A DNA stretch of 64,000 bases from NCBI GenBank assembly GCA_947446815.1, contig CANFGT010000007.1, positions 62,001-126,000 on the forward strand, read 5' to 3'. A model generated the notes under the pieces. It made no database searches, had not been told where the DNA came from, and saw nothing but the letters and a program-made list of their open reading frames with translations. Shown in pieces: positions 46,369 through 55,879 of this stretch (position 1 is its first letter; each line of letters begins with the position of its first letter). The translations under genes and the position numbers were made by a program. Source of the DNA: Acidimicrobiaceae bacterium (GTDB lineage: Bacteria; Actinomycetota; Acidimicrobiia; Acidimicrobiales; Ilumatobacteraceae).

Positions 46369-47631
46369 TTACTTGCGTTCAGGCAATGGTGCGGAATACG
46401 CAGTACCTGAGTCCAAATCAAACGCTGTATGCAACGACTTCACAGCTGATTCCATGTCTGCAGACGACACCACGACCGATACACGAATGGTGCTGGTGGA
46501 GATCATGTGGATGTTGATGTTGTTATCCGCAAGAACACGGAACATCTTTGCTGCGATACCTGGGCTTGTCTTCATGCCTGCGCCCACCAATGAAACCTTG
46601 GCAATCTCGGAATCATGAGTCACGCCTTGTGCGCCAATTTCTGATGCAACACGAGACACGATTTCTTCTGCGACCTTCATGTCTGCTTTTGGCATCGTGA
46701 ATGAAATGTCTGTCAGGCCATCTTTTGATGTGTTCTGCACGATCATGTCGACGTTGATGTTTGCGTTCGCAAGATTCTCAAAAAGCGCAGCAGAGATGCC
46801 TGGACGGTCAGGCACACCAACAACAGTGACCTTTGATTCGCTGGCGTCATTAACAACGCCGGAGATAATGGGCTCTTCCATTGAAGATTCTCCTTGTGAT
46901 TTTTCTGCGCTCACCCAAGTGCCGTGCTCCCACGTGAAGCTAGAACGAACATGGATAGGAACATTGTGATTGCGGGCGAATTCCACTGAACGAAGTGCAA
47001 GAACCTTGCTACCAACGCCAGCCATTTCGAGCATTTCGTCAAACTGCAAACGAGTGAGTTTGCGAGCTTGCGGTGCAATACGCGGATCTGCAGAGAACAC
47101 ACCCGTCACGTCGGTGTAAATCTCACACACGTCTGCATTCAGAGCAGCCGCGATTGCAACTGCAGTTGTGTCACTACCGCCACGACCAAGCGTGGTGATT
47201 TCATTGCTGGTGGACACACCTTGGAAACCTGCAACAACAACGACCTTGCCCTGGGACAATGCATCTCGCACACGCTCACCAGTGATTTCAAGAATCTTGG
47301 CCTTGGTGTGAATCGTGTCGGTGATGATGCCCACCTGGTCGCCGGTGAAACTGACCGCCTCAACGCCAATGCCAGCAAGGGCCATCGAGAGCAAAGACAT
47401 TGAAATGCGCTCGCCAGTGCTGAGAAGCATGTCCATCTCACGCCCCGGGTGTACTTCGGAGACAGCATTTGCAAGAGAAAGCAGGTTGTCGGTGCTCTTG
47501 CCCATGGCAGAAACAACGACGACGACGTCATTTCCGTGCTTGCGAGTGAAGGCGATGTGGTCCGCAACCGACTTGATGCGGTCAGGGTCTGCGACTGACG
47601 TGCCGCCATATTTCTGAACAATGAGTGCCAC
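46369..47631 (-). CDS. lysC: aspartate kinase
   Basis: 420 residues from GTG 47631, which gives the standard N-terminus (M)[18 protein letters not shown]. The kinase domain has [16 protein letters not shown] and [13 protein letters not shown]. Two ACT domains (about 265-420, [19 protein letters not shown] and [20 protein letters not shown]) give feedback control by lysine/threonine. The length matches actinobacterial LysC alpha subunits. A TATCCT box lies 9 bases upstream of the GTG. Confidence 0.95.
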   Translation of the reverse strand: MALIVQKYGGTSVADPDRIKSVADHIAFTRKHGNDVVVVVSAMGKSTDNLLSLANAVSEVHPGREMDMLLSTGERISMSLLSMALAGIGVEAVSFTGDQVGIITDTIHTKAKILEITGERVRDALSQGKVVVVAGFQGVSTSNEITTLGRGGSDTTAVAIAAALNADVCEIYTDVTGVFSADPRIAPQARKLTRLQFDEMLEMAGVGSKVLALRSVEFARNHNVPIHVRSSFTWEHGTWVSAEKSQGESSMEEPIISGVVNDASESKVTVVGVPDRPGISAALFENLANANINVDMIVQNTSKDGLTDISFTMPKADMKVAEEIVSRVASEIGAQGVTHDSEIAKVSLVGAGMKTSPGIAAKMFRVLADNNINIHMISTSTIRVSVVVSSADMESAVKSLHTAFDLDSGTAYSAPLPERK

Positions 47632-47673
47632 CGATGGAAGAGGATACCCGTGAGGTACTAACCTGCCGACTTC

Positions 47674-48531
47674 GTGGGAACAGATAAAAGAGAACGCCAA
47701 AAAGCCAACCGTGATCGCGCCCGACAGGAGCGCATCCGCAAACAGCAGCTCAGCAAGGTCCGCAAGCGCGGTCTGATTTTCGGAATCGGCATTCCAGCCC
47801 TTGTCCTTGCGCTCTTCGCCGTGTCACGTCTCACGGGTGGAAGCAGCACAGCATCCACGACATCGACGCCAATCGAAATCATCGATTCCACCATTGCTAC
47901 TGGCGACACCACTGCCGCCACCAGCAGCACCGTTGCGGGTAAAACCCCTGCAATCGTTGAGGGAACCACTGCATGCCCCGCAACCGACGGCTCTCAGAAG
48001 CGCGTTGCAACCTTCACCGATTCGATGAAGAAGTGCATCGACATCGCCAAGACATACACAGCAACCTTCGATACTTCAGAGGGCACCATCGTCGTTGGTC
48101 TGAACACCAAGTCCGTCCCGGGCACGGTGAATAACTTCGTCGCACTGTCTCGCTACAAGTACTACGACGGCACCACCATCTTCCGTACTGACCCCTCCAT
48201 CGACATCATCCAAGGCGGTGGATTCAGCGCGTCCGACAGCGTTGGATACAACATCCAGGATGAGGGCGGCCCCTTCAAGTACTCCGAGGGCGACCTCGTG
48301 ATGGCTCGTACCGGAACGCCTAATTCCGGTGGAGCACAGTTCTTCTTCGCCACCGGCCCCAACGTTTCCCTCCTTGATGGCCAAGGCACCTACGTCACAT
48401 TTGGGCATGTCACCAAGGGCCTTGATGTTCTGAAGAAGATCATTGGTCTTCATAAAGCCACCAGCGATGGCATGGGCGGAAAGCCAAGTCACAAAGTCAC
48501 CGTCAAGACCATCTCCATTACAGAGAAGTAG
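47674..48531 (+). CDS. cyclophilin-type peptidyl-prolyl isomerase, membrane-anchored
   Basis: 285 residues. A basic N-terminus ([20 protein letters not shown]) precedes one helix (about 33-52), a Ser/Thr linker and a cyclophilin domain from about 128. The domain has [53 protein letters not shown] and a [17 protein letters not shown] end. It probably assists folding outside the membrane. It starts with GTG, divergent from lysC over a 42-base gap. Confidence 0.9.
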   Translation: MGTDKRERQKANRDRARQERIRKQQLSKVRKRGLIFGIGIPALVLALFAVSRLTGGSSTASTTSTPIEIIDSTIATGDTTAATSSTVAGKTPAIVEGTTACPATDGSQKRVATFTDSMKKCIDIAKTYTATFDTSEGTIVVGLNTKSVPGTVNNFVALSRYKYYDGTTIFRTDPSIDIIQGGGFSASDSVGYNIQDEGGPFKYSEGDLVMARTGTPNSGGAQFFFATGPNVSLLDGQGTYVTFGHVTKGLDVLKKIIGLHKATSDGMGGKPSHKVTVKTISITEK

Positions 48532-48604
48532 GCCCCCGGCCTGCGGTTCTTCCAAAAGAAGGGCCTGTTGTTAGCCTCGCGAGTACTCATTCGGGAGGTT
48601 TGAC

Positions 48605-49447
48605 ATGAAGACAATCGGTATTTGCGGCTCAGGCATCATGGGTTCTGGCTTGGCAGAAGTAGCTGCCAAGGCCGGTTACACGGTCATCGTTCGCTCACGC
48701 AGTGCTGCAACAGCACAGGCGATGATCACCTCAATCGAAAAGGGACTCGACAAGCAGTTGCAGCGCGAGAAGATCACCGCTGACGACAAGGCAGCCATTC
48801 TTGGTCGCCTCTCCGCAACAGACAAGATTTCTGACCTTGCTGATTGTGACCTTGTCATCGAATCAGTCGTTGAAGATCTTGCGGTCAAGAAAGCTCTCTT
48901 CGCAGAGCTCGACAAGGCAGTGAAGCCAAGCGCCATTCTCGCCACCAACACCAGCACCCTGCCAGTAGTCGAAATGGCGATGGCAACGGGTCGCCCCGAC
49001 AAGGTCTGCGGCATTCACTTCTTCAACCCAGCAACTGCAATGCCATTGGTCGAAGTTGTGCGTCCCATCACCGCATCAGATGAAACCATCGATGCTGCAA
49101 ACGCATTCACCGCACAGTGCGGCAAGAACGGCGTGCAGGTGAAGGACCGTGCAGGCTTCATCGTGAACGCGCTTCTCTTCCCGTACCTCAACAATGCAAT
49201 TCGCATTTGGGAAACAGGCACCGCTTCAATGGAAGACATCGACACCGCAATGAAGGGTGGATGCAATTTCCCAATGGGACCATTCGCATTGCTCGACCTT
49301 GTTGGTCTTGATACATCGCTTGCAATTCTTGATGCGTTGTACGCAGAGTTCGCTGATGCAAACTACGCAGCTGTACCAACACTTCGTCGCTTGGTTGCCG
49401 CTGGCAAGCTTGGCCGCAAGTCCGGTGCGGGTTTCTACAACTACTGA
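48605..49447 (+). CDS. 3-hydroxyacyl-CoA (3-hydroxybutyryl-CoA) dehydrogenase
   Basis: 280 residues. The NAD-binding motif GICGSGIMGSGLAEVAA is at about 5-21. The catalytic His is in GIHFFNPATAMPLVEVV and the C-terminal domain has DRAGFIVNALLFPYLNNAIR. The size is that of the single-function Hbd type. It oxidises or reduces 3-hydroxybutyryl-CoA. With the MeaA-type mutase nearby, a role feeding the ethylmalonyl-CoA route or butyrate metabolism is plausible. GGGAGG lies 6 bases before the ATG. Confidence 0.9.
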   Translation: MKTIGICGSGIMGSGLAEVAAKAGYTVIVRSRSAATAQAMITSIEKGLDKQLQREKITADDKAAILGRLSATDKISDLADCDLVIESVVEDLAVKKALFAELDKAVKPSAILATNTSTLPVVEMAMATGRPDKVCGIHFFNPATAMPLVEVVRPITASDETIDAANAFTAQCGKNGVQVKDRAGFIVNALLFPYLNNAIRIWETGTASMEDIDTAMKGGCNFPMGPFALLDLVGLDTSLAILDALYAEFADANYAAVPTLRRLVAAGKLGRKSGAGFYNY

Positions 49448-49465
49448 TGTTCAACGGTCGGTGCA

Positions 49466-50107
49466 ATGAAGTTGCCGACTGAATGCAGGTGGACATTTCC
49501 GTCTCCCGACCAATGGCCAACAGATGATGATGTCGTTGCTGTTGGTGCAGATTTAGAAGTTGACACTTTGCTGTATGCGTATTCGCGCGGCATGTTTCCA
49601 ATGCTCTTGGATAAACGCAATCTCGCTTGGTGGTCTCCAATGGATCGCGGCGTCATTCCGCTTGATGGTGTGCGAATCTCTCGTTCTGTGCGACAGAGTG
49701 CCAAGAAGTTCACATGCACCGTGGATACTGCCTTTACCGAAGTGATGACACGATGCGCAACATCTCACACTGATGGCAACTGGATCACAAAGGAATTCAT
49801 TGCCTCGTATACCGAGCTGCACCAACTCGGTCACGCACACAGCGTGGAGGTGTGGAACAACGCAGGAGAACTAGTGGGCGGCCTCTATGGCGTTCGCATC
49901 AACAAGTTCTTTGCCGGTGAATCTATGTTCCACACCGAGACAGATGCCTCCAAGGTGGCGCTCTTGCATCTGGTACAACTCATGACCCTCGATGGCATGG
50001 AACTACTGGACACTCAATGGCGCACAGACCATCTTGAATCACTGGGCTGCATCGCCCTTCCCCGCGAGAAATACCTGCAATTGCTCAACTCTGCTGTCCA
50101 GCCTTAG
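49466..50107 (+). CDS. aat: leucyl/phenylalanyl-tRNA-protein transferase
   Basis: 213 residues. Family signatures are FPSPDQWPTDDDVVAVGADL, LLYAYSRGMFPM, WWSPMDRGVIP, GNWITKEFIASYTELHQLGHAHSVEVW and GGLYGVRINKFFAGESMFH. It adds Leu or Phe to the N-terminus of proteins that begin with Arg or Lys, marking them for ClpS-ClpAP in the N-end rule pathway. It begins 18 bases after the dehydrogenase stop. The length is slightly shorter than E. coli Aat (234). Confidence 0.95.
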   Translation: MKLPTECRWTFPSPDQWPTDDDVVAVGADLEVDTLLYAYSRGMFPMLLDKRNLAWWSPMDRGVIPLDGVRISRSVRQSAKKFTCTVDTAFTEVMTRCATSHTDGNWITKEFIASYTELHQLGHAHSVEVWNNAGELVGGLYGVRINKFFAGESMFHTETDASKVALLHLVQLMTLDGMELLDTQWRTDHLESLGCIALPREKYLQLLNSAVQP

Positions 50108-50151
50108 CAATTTCTGTGGTGAACGAGCCCACCCGTTGCCATACTGATTAC

Positions 50152-52110
50152 GTGACTGATGCAAGCACCCCTCGCCGAGACGATCCATGGTTGATGCGCA
50201 CCTATTCGGGCCATTCCACCGCCGCAGCTTCAAACCACCTCTACCGCACCAACTTGGCCAAGGGCCAGACCGGTCTCTCCATCGCATTCGACCTGCCCAC
50301 GCAAACCGGATACGACCCTGACCACATCTTGGCGCACGGAGAAGTGGGCAAGGTCGGCGTCCCTGTTGCACACCTCGGTCATATGCGCACGCTTCTTGAG
50401 TCCATTCCTCCCGGCAAGATGAACACGTCGATGACCATCAATGCCACCGCTGCATGGATGCTGTCTCTCTACGTTGCCAATGCTCGCGAGCAAGGCACCA
50501 CCTCGCAAGAACTTCGTGGCACTACACAGAACGACATCGTGAAGGAATATCTCTCACGCGGCACGTACATCTTCCCGCCAGCACCATCGAAGCGACTCAT
50601 TGTCGACATGGTGGCGTGGTGTGCGCAGAACGCACCAAAGTGGAACCCCATGAACGTGTGCTCGTATCACTTGCAAGAAGCGGGTGCGACACCAGTGCAA
50701 GAAATCGCATACTCACTTGCGACGGCTGTTGACATTCTCGACGCTGTTCGCGCAAGTGGCCAGGTTGATGACGCACAGTTCGATCAAGTGTTCGGTTCAA
50801 TTTCTTTCTTCGTCAATGCAGGTATTCGCTTCATTGAAGAAGTGTGCAAGATGCGTGCTTTCACAGAACTGTGGGACCGTATTGGTCGCGAGCGCTACAA
50901 CGTTACGGATGCAAAGGCACGACGTTTCCGTTACGGCGTGCAGGTGAACTCACTGGGGCTCACCGAAGCACAACCAGAGAACAACATTCAGCGCATCGTG
51001 CTGGAAATGCTCGCTGTCACGTTGTCAAAGAATGCACGTGCTCGCAGTGTGCAGTTGCCGGCATGGAACGAAGCACTTGGTTTGCCACGTCCGTGGGATC
51101 AGCAATGGTCGCTTCGCATGCAGCAAGTACTTGCATTTGAATCAGACCTTCTTGAATACGAAGACATCTTCGATGGTTCAAAGGTCATTGAATCTCGCAC
51201 TGCAGAACTGCGCGATGCAGCATGGGCAGAGTTTGAAGAAGTGTTGTCGCTGGGTGGTGCATTCAATTCTGTTGATGAGTTGAAGGGTCGCCTTGTTCGC
51301 TCAATGGCAGAACGTACGCGTCGTATCGAAAGCGGCGACCAAGTGGTCGTTGGTGTGAACTCGTACACCGAGTCAGAAGACAGCCCACTTGCAGTACCTG
51401 GCAACATTTTTGTTGTTGACCCTGCCGTCGAAAACGAAATGATCGCCGACGTCAAAGCATGGCGCTCATCACGTGACAACGCACATGTCGATGCTGCTCT
51501 GGCTCACTTGCGTGCCGCAGCAGAGACAAACGAAAACATCATGGAAGCATCCATTGAGTTGGCTGAAGCTGGTGGCACCACCGGTGAGTGGTCGCAAGTT
51601 CTTCGTGAAGTATTCGGCGAATTCCGCGCACCCACCGGCGTTGGTGCTGCAGTGGGTCGTCGCACGCACGCATTGGCTGAAGTTGCTGAATACGTCAAGA
51701 CAATCCCTGGTGGCCCACCACGATTCCTTGTTGCAAAACCCGGTCTCGATGGTCACTCCAACGGAGCAGAGCAAATTGCTGTCGCAGCACGTGATGCCGG
51801 CATGGAAGTTGTCTACAGCGGAATCCGCCTCACACCAGAACAGATTGTTGCAAGCGCACGCGATGAAGATCCCGATGTCGTTGGACTTTCTATTCTCTCG
51901 GGTTCACACATGCAGTTAGTTCCTGAAGTGGTGCGCCAACTCCGCGCCGAAGGTGTTGATGCCCCTGTCATCGTTGGCGGCATCATCCCCGAGGAAGATC
52001 GTGAATTGCTCATGAGCCAAGGTGTCGCCGCTGTGTACACACCGAAGGACTTCGACATCTCACGCATCATGCGCGAAGTTGCCGAGCTCGCTGCTGCGAA
52101 CCGCAGCTAA
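50152..52110 (+). CDS. meaA: ethylmalonyl-CoA mutase (MeaA-type, B12-dependent)
   Basis: 652 residues from GTG 50152, which puts PWLMRTYSGHSTA at residue 12 as in other MeaA proteins; a GTG at 50116 would add 12 residues. The mutase barrel has GLSIAFDLPTQTGYDPDHILAHGEVGKVGVP and MNTSMTINATAAW. The C-terminal cobalamin domain has the DxHxxG-type motif GLDGHSNG followed by VVGLSILSGSHM. Ethylmalonyl-CoA mutase makes methylsuccinyl-CoA in acetyl-CoA assimilation. Other steps of that pathway (crotonyl-CoA carboxylase/reductase) are not in the window, so the assignment rests on sequence resemblance. Confidence 0.88.
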   Translation: MTDASTPRRDDPWLMRTYSGHSTAAASNHLYRTNLAKGQTGLSIAFDLPTQTGYDPDHILAHGEVGKVGVPVAHLGHMRTLLESIPPGKMNTSMTINATAAWMLSLYVANAREQGTTSQELRGTTQNDIVKEYLSRGTYIFPPAPSKRLIVDMVAWCAQNAPKWNPMNVCSYHLQEAGATPVQEIAYSLATAVDILDAVRASGQVDDAQFDQVFGSISFFVNAGIRFIEEVCKMRAFTELWDRIGRERYNVTDAKARRFRYGVQVNSLGLTEAQPENNIQRIVLEMLAVTLSKNARARSVQLPAWNEALGLPRPWDQQWSLRMQQVLAFESDLLEYEDIFDGSKVIESRTAELRDAAWAEFEEVLSLGGAFNSVDELKGRLVRSMAERTRRIESGDQVVVGVNSYTESEDSPLAVPGNIFVVDPAVENEMIADVKAWRSSRDNAHVDAALAHLRAAAETNENIMEASIELAEAGGTTGEWSQVLREVFGEFRAPTGVGAAVGRRTHALAEVAEYVKTIPGGPPRFLVAKPGLDGHSNGAEQIAVAARDAGMEVVYSGIRLTPEQIVASARDEDPDVVGLSILSGSHMQLVPEVVRQLRAEGVDAPVIVGGIIPEEDRELLMSQGVAAVYTPKDFDISRIMREVAELAAANRS

Positions 52111-52161
52111 TTAATTAGGTTTTCGGGGAATCCATCGCCCTCACATGTGGTTGCATTATGC

Positions 52162-52644
52162 ATGAGCATTTACGCAACCTCCATCGCAACACTGAACGGC
52201 CAGCCCAACGCATTGGCACAAGCCGATGGCAAGGTCACGCTTCTCGTGAATGTCGCCAGCAAGTGCGGACTCACCCCGCAATACGAACAACTTGAGGGCT
52301 TGCAGAAGACCTATGGTGACCGTGGGTTCACCGTTGTTGGAGTCCCGTGCAACCAGTTCCTCGGCCAAGAGCCCGGTACTTCTGAAGAAATCGCTACGTT
52401 CTGCTCCACCACATACGGCGTCACTTTCCCTCTGACGGAAAAGATCGATGTCAACGGCGAGAACCAGCATCCTCTGTATGCAGCGCTCACCCCAGTGGCT
52501 GATGCCGAAGGCGAAAAGGGCGACATCCGTTGGAACTTCGAGAAGTTTCTCATTGGCCGCGATGGCTCGGTCATCGCTCGTTTCCACCCGAAGACTTCAC
52601 CGGACGCTGCCGACATCACATCGGCCATCGAAGCAGCCCTCTAA
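52162..52644 (+). CDS. glutathione peroxidase family thiol peroxidase (Cys form)
   Basis: 160 residues from ATG 52162. The peroxidatic site is NVASKCGLTPQYEQLE, with Cys (TGC codon) where some homologues carry Sec. CNQFLGQEPGT and RWNFEKFLIGRDGSVIARF complete the Gln/Trp/Asn catalytic set. Cys-type bacterial enzymes usually use thioredoxin. It matters here because the organism can make selenoproteins but this family member is not one. Confidence 0.92.
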   Translation: MSIYATSIATLNGQPNALAQADGKVTLLVNVASKCGLTPQYEQLEGLQKTYGDRGFTVVGVPCNQFLGQEPGTSEEIATFCSTTYGVTFPLTEKIDVNGENQHPLYAALTPVADAEGEKGDIRWNFEKFLIGRDGSVIARFHPKTSPDAADITSAIEAAL

Positions 52645-52669
52645 TCTGAGCCTCCGACCAGGAGGATTC

Positions 52670-53086
52670 ATGAACTTCATCACCATTCACTTCGTCGGCA
52701 TCCTTGTTGCCGTGCTGGCAGGCTTTGCCACCGGGGCGTTGTGGTTCAGCCCCAAGACATTTTTCCCGCTGTGGTGGCGCACCATGGAAAAACCAGCCGA
52801 CGAGGTTCCGGGTAAGGGCTCCGGCATGGGCGAAATTTTCACCAGCTTGATTGTTTCGCTCATCGTGCAAGCCGTTGTCTTGTCCGGCGTTATTAACGGT
52901 TTCTATCCACACGCATCTGTCTTGCAAGGTGCATGGGTTGGCGCACTTATCGCAGTTGCATTCAGTGCAATGCCATCACTCGGACATCGACTCTTTGCTG
53001 GTCATGGCTTTTTGGTGTGGGCGTTAGAGGCTGGCAACGACATAGCTGCACTCGCCATTATGGGTGCCATCATCGCCGCAATGTAG
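52670..53086 (+). CDS. DUF1761-like membrane protein
   Basis: 138 residues from ATG 52670 with GGAGG 4-5 bases ahead. Four helices are visible. GFATGALWFSPKTFFPLWWRTM near the N-terminus and a late GHRLFAGHGFLVWALEAGND block are as in DUF1761. The function is unknown. It follows the peroxidase gene by 25 bases. Confidence 0.75.
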   Translation: MNFITIHFVGILVAVLAGFATGALWFSPKTFFPLWWRTMEKPADEVPGKGSGMGEIFTSLIVSLIVQAVVLSGVINGFYPHASVLQGAWVGALIAVAFSAMPSLGHRLFAGHGFLVWALEAGNDIAALAIMGAIIAAM

Positions 53087-53109
53087 CTCGCAGTTTTCCT
53101 GCGAAATAT

Positions 53110-53805
53110 TTATGCGCGTTCGCGTGCGATGAATGAATCGAGAGCATCGCCGCTTTCAAAACTTGTAATCAATGCGTAACGAGGGAAGTCATGGTTGTGA
53201 ACAACAACATGCCACAAGCGTTGTGTGTCCACTACAAAACGTGAACCCTTAGACAGGGGAACACGACGTTCAGTTGCAGGGTCTGGCAAACCATCGGGCC
53301 CGTTGTCCATCAGCAACATGTAGCTGTCGGGACTGTCTGTGAGTTCAACCCATGAACGCACAACCCAACCTTCGTTGTCAGGATTGAAACGATTGTTGTC
53401 ATCGCGATGAATCGAACGAATTGCTTGTTCGCGATCTTGTGGTTCAAGCTTGATAATACGAACACGCCCAAAGTTTGCGCCGACTGAATCAACGTAATTC
53501 TTCAATGTTGGCGCCAGTTCTGCGTTCGATGTCCACATCGCGTCTTTGTCGGTTTTGCCTTTGTCCCAGAAGCCACGACAATCAAGTTCGCCATCAGCGG
53601 AAGCAATCGGAGCGAAGTTTGTATCGCCGCCACTCTTCCAATCGAAGTACTCGAGCGATTCCCATTCATGTTGCGGAACTTCAAATGCGATGGGCTGTAA
53701 TGAAACGAAACCTGTTTCGGAAAGACAATCAAGTCGCGCATGTGGAGTACGCAATGGGATTGCGACGGACCAATGTTCTTGAGTGGGCCAAAACGTTGAG
53801 GTCAT
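53110..53805 (-). CDS. predicted 2-oxoglutarate/Fe(II) oxygenase-like protein
   Basis: 231 residues. IRSIHRDDNNRFNP offers the H-x-D pair, RLWHVVVHNHDFPRYALI offers the distal His and a downstream Arg, and VVRSWVELTDSP lies between. This arrangement fits cupin-fold aspartyl/asparaginyl-hydroxylase-type oxygenases. I cannot name a substrate. TACACT lies exactly 6 bases before its ATG. No partner gene suggests a pathway. Confidence 0.55.
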   Translation of the reverse strand: MTSTFWPTQEHWSVAIPLRTPHARLDCLSETGFVSLQPIAFEVPQHEWESLEYFDWKSGGDTNFAPIASADGELDCRGFWDKGKTDKDAMWTSNAELAPTLKNYVDSVGANFGRVRIIKLEPQDREQAIRSIHRDDNNRFNPDNEGWVVRSWVELTDSPDSYMLLMDNGPDGLPDPATERRVPLSKGSRFVVDTQRLWHVVVHNHDFPRYALITSFESGDALDSFIARERA

Positions 53806-53811
53806 GAATGC

Positions 53812-53817
53812 AGTGTA
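53812..53817 (-). promoter_or_regulatory. -10 box for the oxygenase-like gene
   Basis: On the minus strand TACACT is followed by 6 bases and then the ATG at 53805. It fits the leaderless TAnnnT-N6-start pattern. Pattern-based. Confidence 0.45.
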
Positions 53818-53855
53818 TGAAAGAAAAGATGTCTCATGTGGTCATGAAGAGATCG

Positions 53856-54248
53856 TTATGGCGCCATTGTGGTGGAGGCGCCGATTGCCACAAAACCGTT
53901 ACTGGGCGGGAGCAATAGTTCCGTGCCCGCAGACACACGATCTGGATTTTTTATTTTGTTCAATTCGACAAGTGCTGGAGCACTGAGATTGAATTTCATT
54001 GCGATGGCGAATAACGATTCCCCAGGCTGAACAACATATGTCTTCGGTGCGGTTGTGGGACCAGTTGCAATTGTTGTTGTCGTTGCACCGCTTACTGCAG
54101 TAGTAGTCGCAGCTGAAGAACTTGAACCGCCATCGGTGAGTAATCCGGAGATAATTGCGAGGAACGCAAATACGCACGTGCTCCACAGCAGGTACATGTG
54201 GAGTCGGGTACGCAAGAACATCTCCTTTATGTTACGGCGATGTGGCAT
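53856..54248 (-). CDS. LysM-domain protein with one membrane helix
   Basis: 130 residues from ATG 54248 (an ATG at 54221 is the alternative, but its AAAGGAG touches the start codon). A basic N-terminus is followed by one helix (about 20-40), a Ser/Ala/Thr-rich linker, and a single LysM repeat YVVQPGESLFAIAMKFNLSAPALVELNKIKNPDRVSAG near the end. LysM binds peptidoglycan, so the protein is probably cell-wall-facing. It is divergent from the hydrolase gene across a 60-base gap. Confidence 0.75.
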   Translation of the reverse strand: MPHRRNIKEMFLRTRLHMYLLWSTCVFAFLAIISGLLTDGGSSSSAATTTAVSGATTTTIATGPTTAPKTYVVQPGESLFAIAMKFNLSAPALVELNKIKNPDRVSAGTELLLPPSNGFVAIGASTTMAP

Positions 54249-54280
54249 GTGACTTGTGCGTGCTCCGTATGGGGAGTTTG

Positions 54281-54293
54281 GGACAGCCTGTCC
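54281..54293. promoter_or_regulatory. perfect palindrome overlapping the hydrolase promoter
   Basis: GGACAG-C-CTGTCC, 6-base arms, is directly followed by TAACCT (54294-54299), a likely -10 box 9 bases before the ATG at 54309. A repressor bound here would block that promoter. The same half-site GGACAG/CTGTCC appears in reversed order at 63980-63990. No regulator gene is adjacent. Confidence 0.4.
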
Positions 54294-54308
54294 TAACCTC
54301 GTATACCA

Positions 54309-55217
54309 ATGACGACCGACACTCGCACTTACCCCGGCGCACGACAGCCCGACCGTTTCCGCCGCGTGACTGCCGACGGTGTGGGAATCGCTGTCTATGA
54401 GTGGGGCCGCGAGACAGATCCCGTGGTTTTCTTGGCGCATGGCGGTTCAGACTTCGCTCGAACGTTTGATGTTTTTGGTCCGATCATGGCCGATGCCGGT
54501 TGGCGAGTCGTCACCTGGGACCATCGCGGTCATGGTGACAGCGACTACGCCGCGATGTACAGCTGGGACTCGGACATCCGCGATGCGCTCTCGGTGATGT
54601 CCTCCACCACAGATGCACCCGCTCCAGTTATCGCGCACTCCAAGGGTGGCGCATTGATGATGCAACTCATCGAGGCGAGTCCGTATCGCGCTTCGCGCAT
54701 GGTGAACATCGACGGCATGCCAAGCAAGCGTCGTATGCCTGATGTACCTGACCACGATCAGACACGATTGATGGCAACAGAAATTGGTTCATGGCTTGAC
54801 TACCGACACGACGCAGCGACCGCTATTCGTAAACCTGGCACGTTGGTTGACCTTGCTGCACGACGTGCACGAATGAACCCTCGTCTCTCCATTGAATGGT
54901 TGGAATATCTCGTCACTGTCGGCGCACGACATGATGAAGACGGTTGGAGATGGAAACTTGATCCGTCAATGCGCTTTGGTGGCTTTGGTCCATGGCGCCC
55001 AGAGTGGAGCGCATTGCGCATGGCATCACTTCCCATTCCATTCCTTGGTTTGTTAGGCACTGTGGATGAACCAATGGGTTGGGGTGCACGCGCACGCGAT
55101 GTGTTGCCGTGGATTCCACAGGGTGGTCATCTCGAAGTGTTGGAAGACATCGGACACTTCATTCACATTGAAGCGCCGGAACGTGTCGGCGCATTGGTCT
55201 TGGATTTCCTGTCATGA
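54309..55217 (+). CDS. alpha/beta hydrolase
   Basis: 302 residues. The oxyanion region is VFLAHGGSDFARTFD, the nucleophile elbow is VIAHSKGGALMM (Ser in HSKGG), and the late His is in EDIGHFIHIEAPERV. GTVDEPMGW offers the acid. The substrate is unknown. It overlaps the next hydrolase gene by 4 bases (ATGA), so the two are translated together. Confidence 0.85.
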   Translation: MTTDTRTYPGARQPDRFRRVTADGVGIAVYEWGRETDPVVFLAHGGSDFARTFDVFGPIMADAGWRVVTWDHRGHGDSDYAAMYSWDSDIRDALSVMSSTTDAPAPVIAHSKGGALMMQLIEASPYRASRMVNIDGMPSKRRMPDVPDHDQTRLMATEIGSWLDYRHDAATAIRKPGTLVDLAARRARMNPRLSIEWLEYLVTVGARHDEDGWRWKLDPSMRFGGFGPWRPEWSALRMASLPIPFLGLLGTVDEPMGWGARARDVLPWIPQGGHLEVLEDIGHFIHIEAPERVGALVLDFLS

Positions 55218-55879
55218 GCACTGCATTGAAAACGATTTCTCTTCAACACAACCGCATCACACTTGCATTGCATCAGTTACGTGAAGGCACAGGTCGTCCC
55301 CTTCTTTTGTTACACGGACTGGGTGAAAGTGCCGAAAACATTGCCTCTTTGCCCATTTCTTGGGCTGGACCCGTGTGGGCTCTTGACTTCACTGGTCATG
55401 GCCAATCAACTGTGCCCCGCGGTGGTGGCTACTCATGTGAAGTATTGATGGCCGACGTTGATGTCGCCCTTCGACACCTTGGTGAAGCAACAATTCTTGG
55501 TCGAGGCCTTGGCGGCTACATTGCATTGCTCATCGCTGGTGCGCGCCCCACATTGGTACGCGGTGCGGTCATCATTGATGGCACCGGACTTGTTGGTGGC
55601 GCAGTTCATGCAACATCCAGTTCAGAAATTCCAGTTGCAGGTTCACGTGTGGGAACAACCCCCGATCCGTGGGCACTCATCGAATTGTCTCGTGATGCTC
55701 GCCCTCCGAGTTACGCAGTGACGTTCACACATCTCGCTGTTACATCTTCAGGACTTGATGATCCGATTGCAGTGACCTGCAAAGTTACGCCGCAGTGGGT
55801 GGAAGCAATCCGCGCCGAAGCAGGAGTGATGACAGACATCACGATGCAAGAAGCGTTAGATATCTACGCTGCGATTTAA
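55214..55879 (+). CDS. alpha/beta hydrolase fold protein lacking the nucleophile
   Basis: 221 residues. The fold is recognisable from PLLLLHGLGESAENI, WALDFTGHGQST and LRHLGEATILGRGLGGYIALLI. The elbow reads GRGLGG: the codon expected to encode Ser is GGC (Gly), so the nucleophile is missing, and no C-terminal His motif is present either. It is probably catalytically dead or uses other chemistry, perhaps as a partner of the upstream hydrolase. Its stop shares TTAA with the convergent polyprenyl synthase gene. Confidence 0.8.
   Translation: MSTALKTISLQHNRITLALHQLREGTGRPLLLLHGLGESAENIASLPISWAGPVWALDFTGHGQSTVPRGGGYSCEVLMADVDVALRHLGEATILGRGLGGYIALLIAGARPTLVRGAVIIDGTGLVGGAVHATSSSEIPVAGSRVGTTPDPWALIELSRDARPPSYAVTFTHLAVTSSGLDDPIAVTCKVTPQWVEAIRAEAGVMTDITMQEALDIYAAI

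Noticed and set aside
50108-50151. Cobalamin riboswitch before meaA
   Set aside because: The gap is far too short and the conserved B12-box is not seen.
52162-52644. Glutathione peroxidase as a selenoprotein
   Set aside because: The peroxidatic codon in SKCGLT is TGC (Cys), not TGA.
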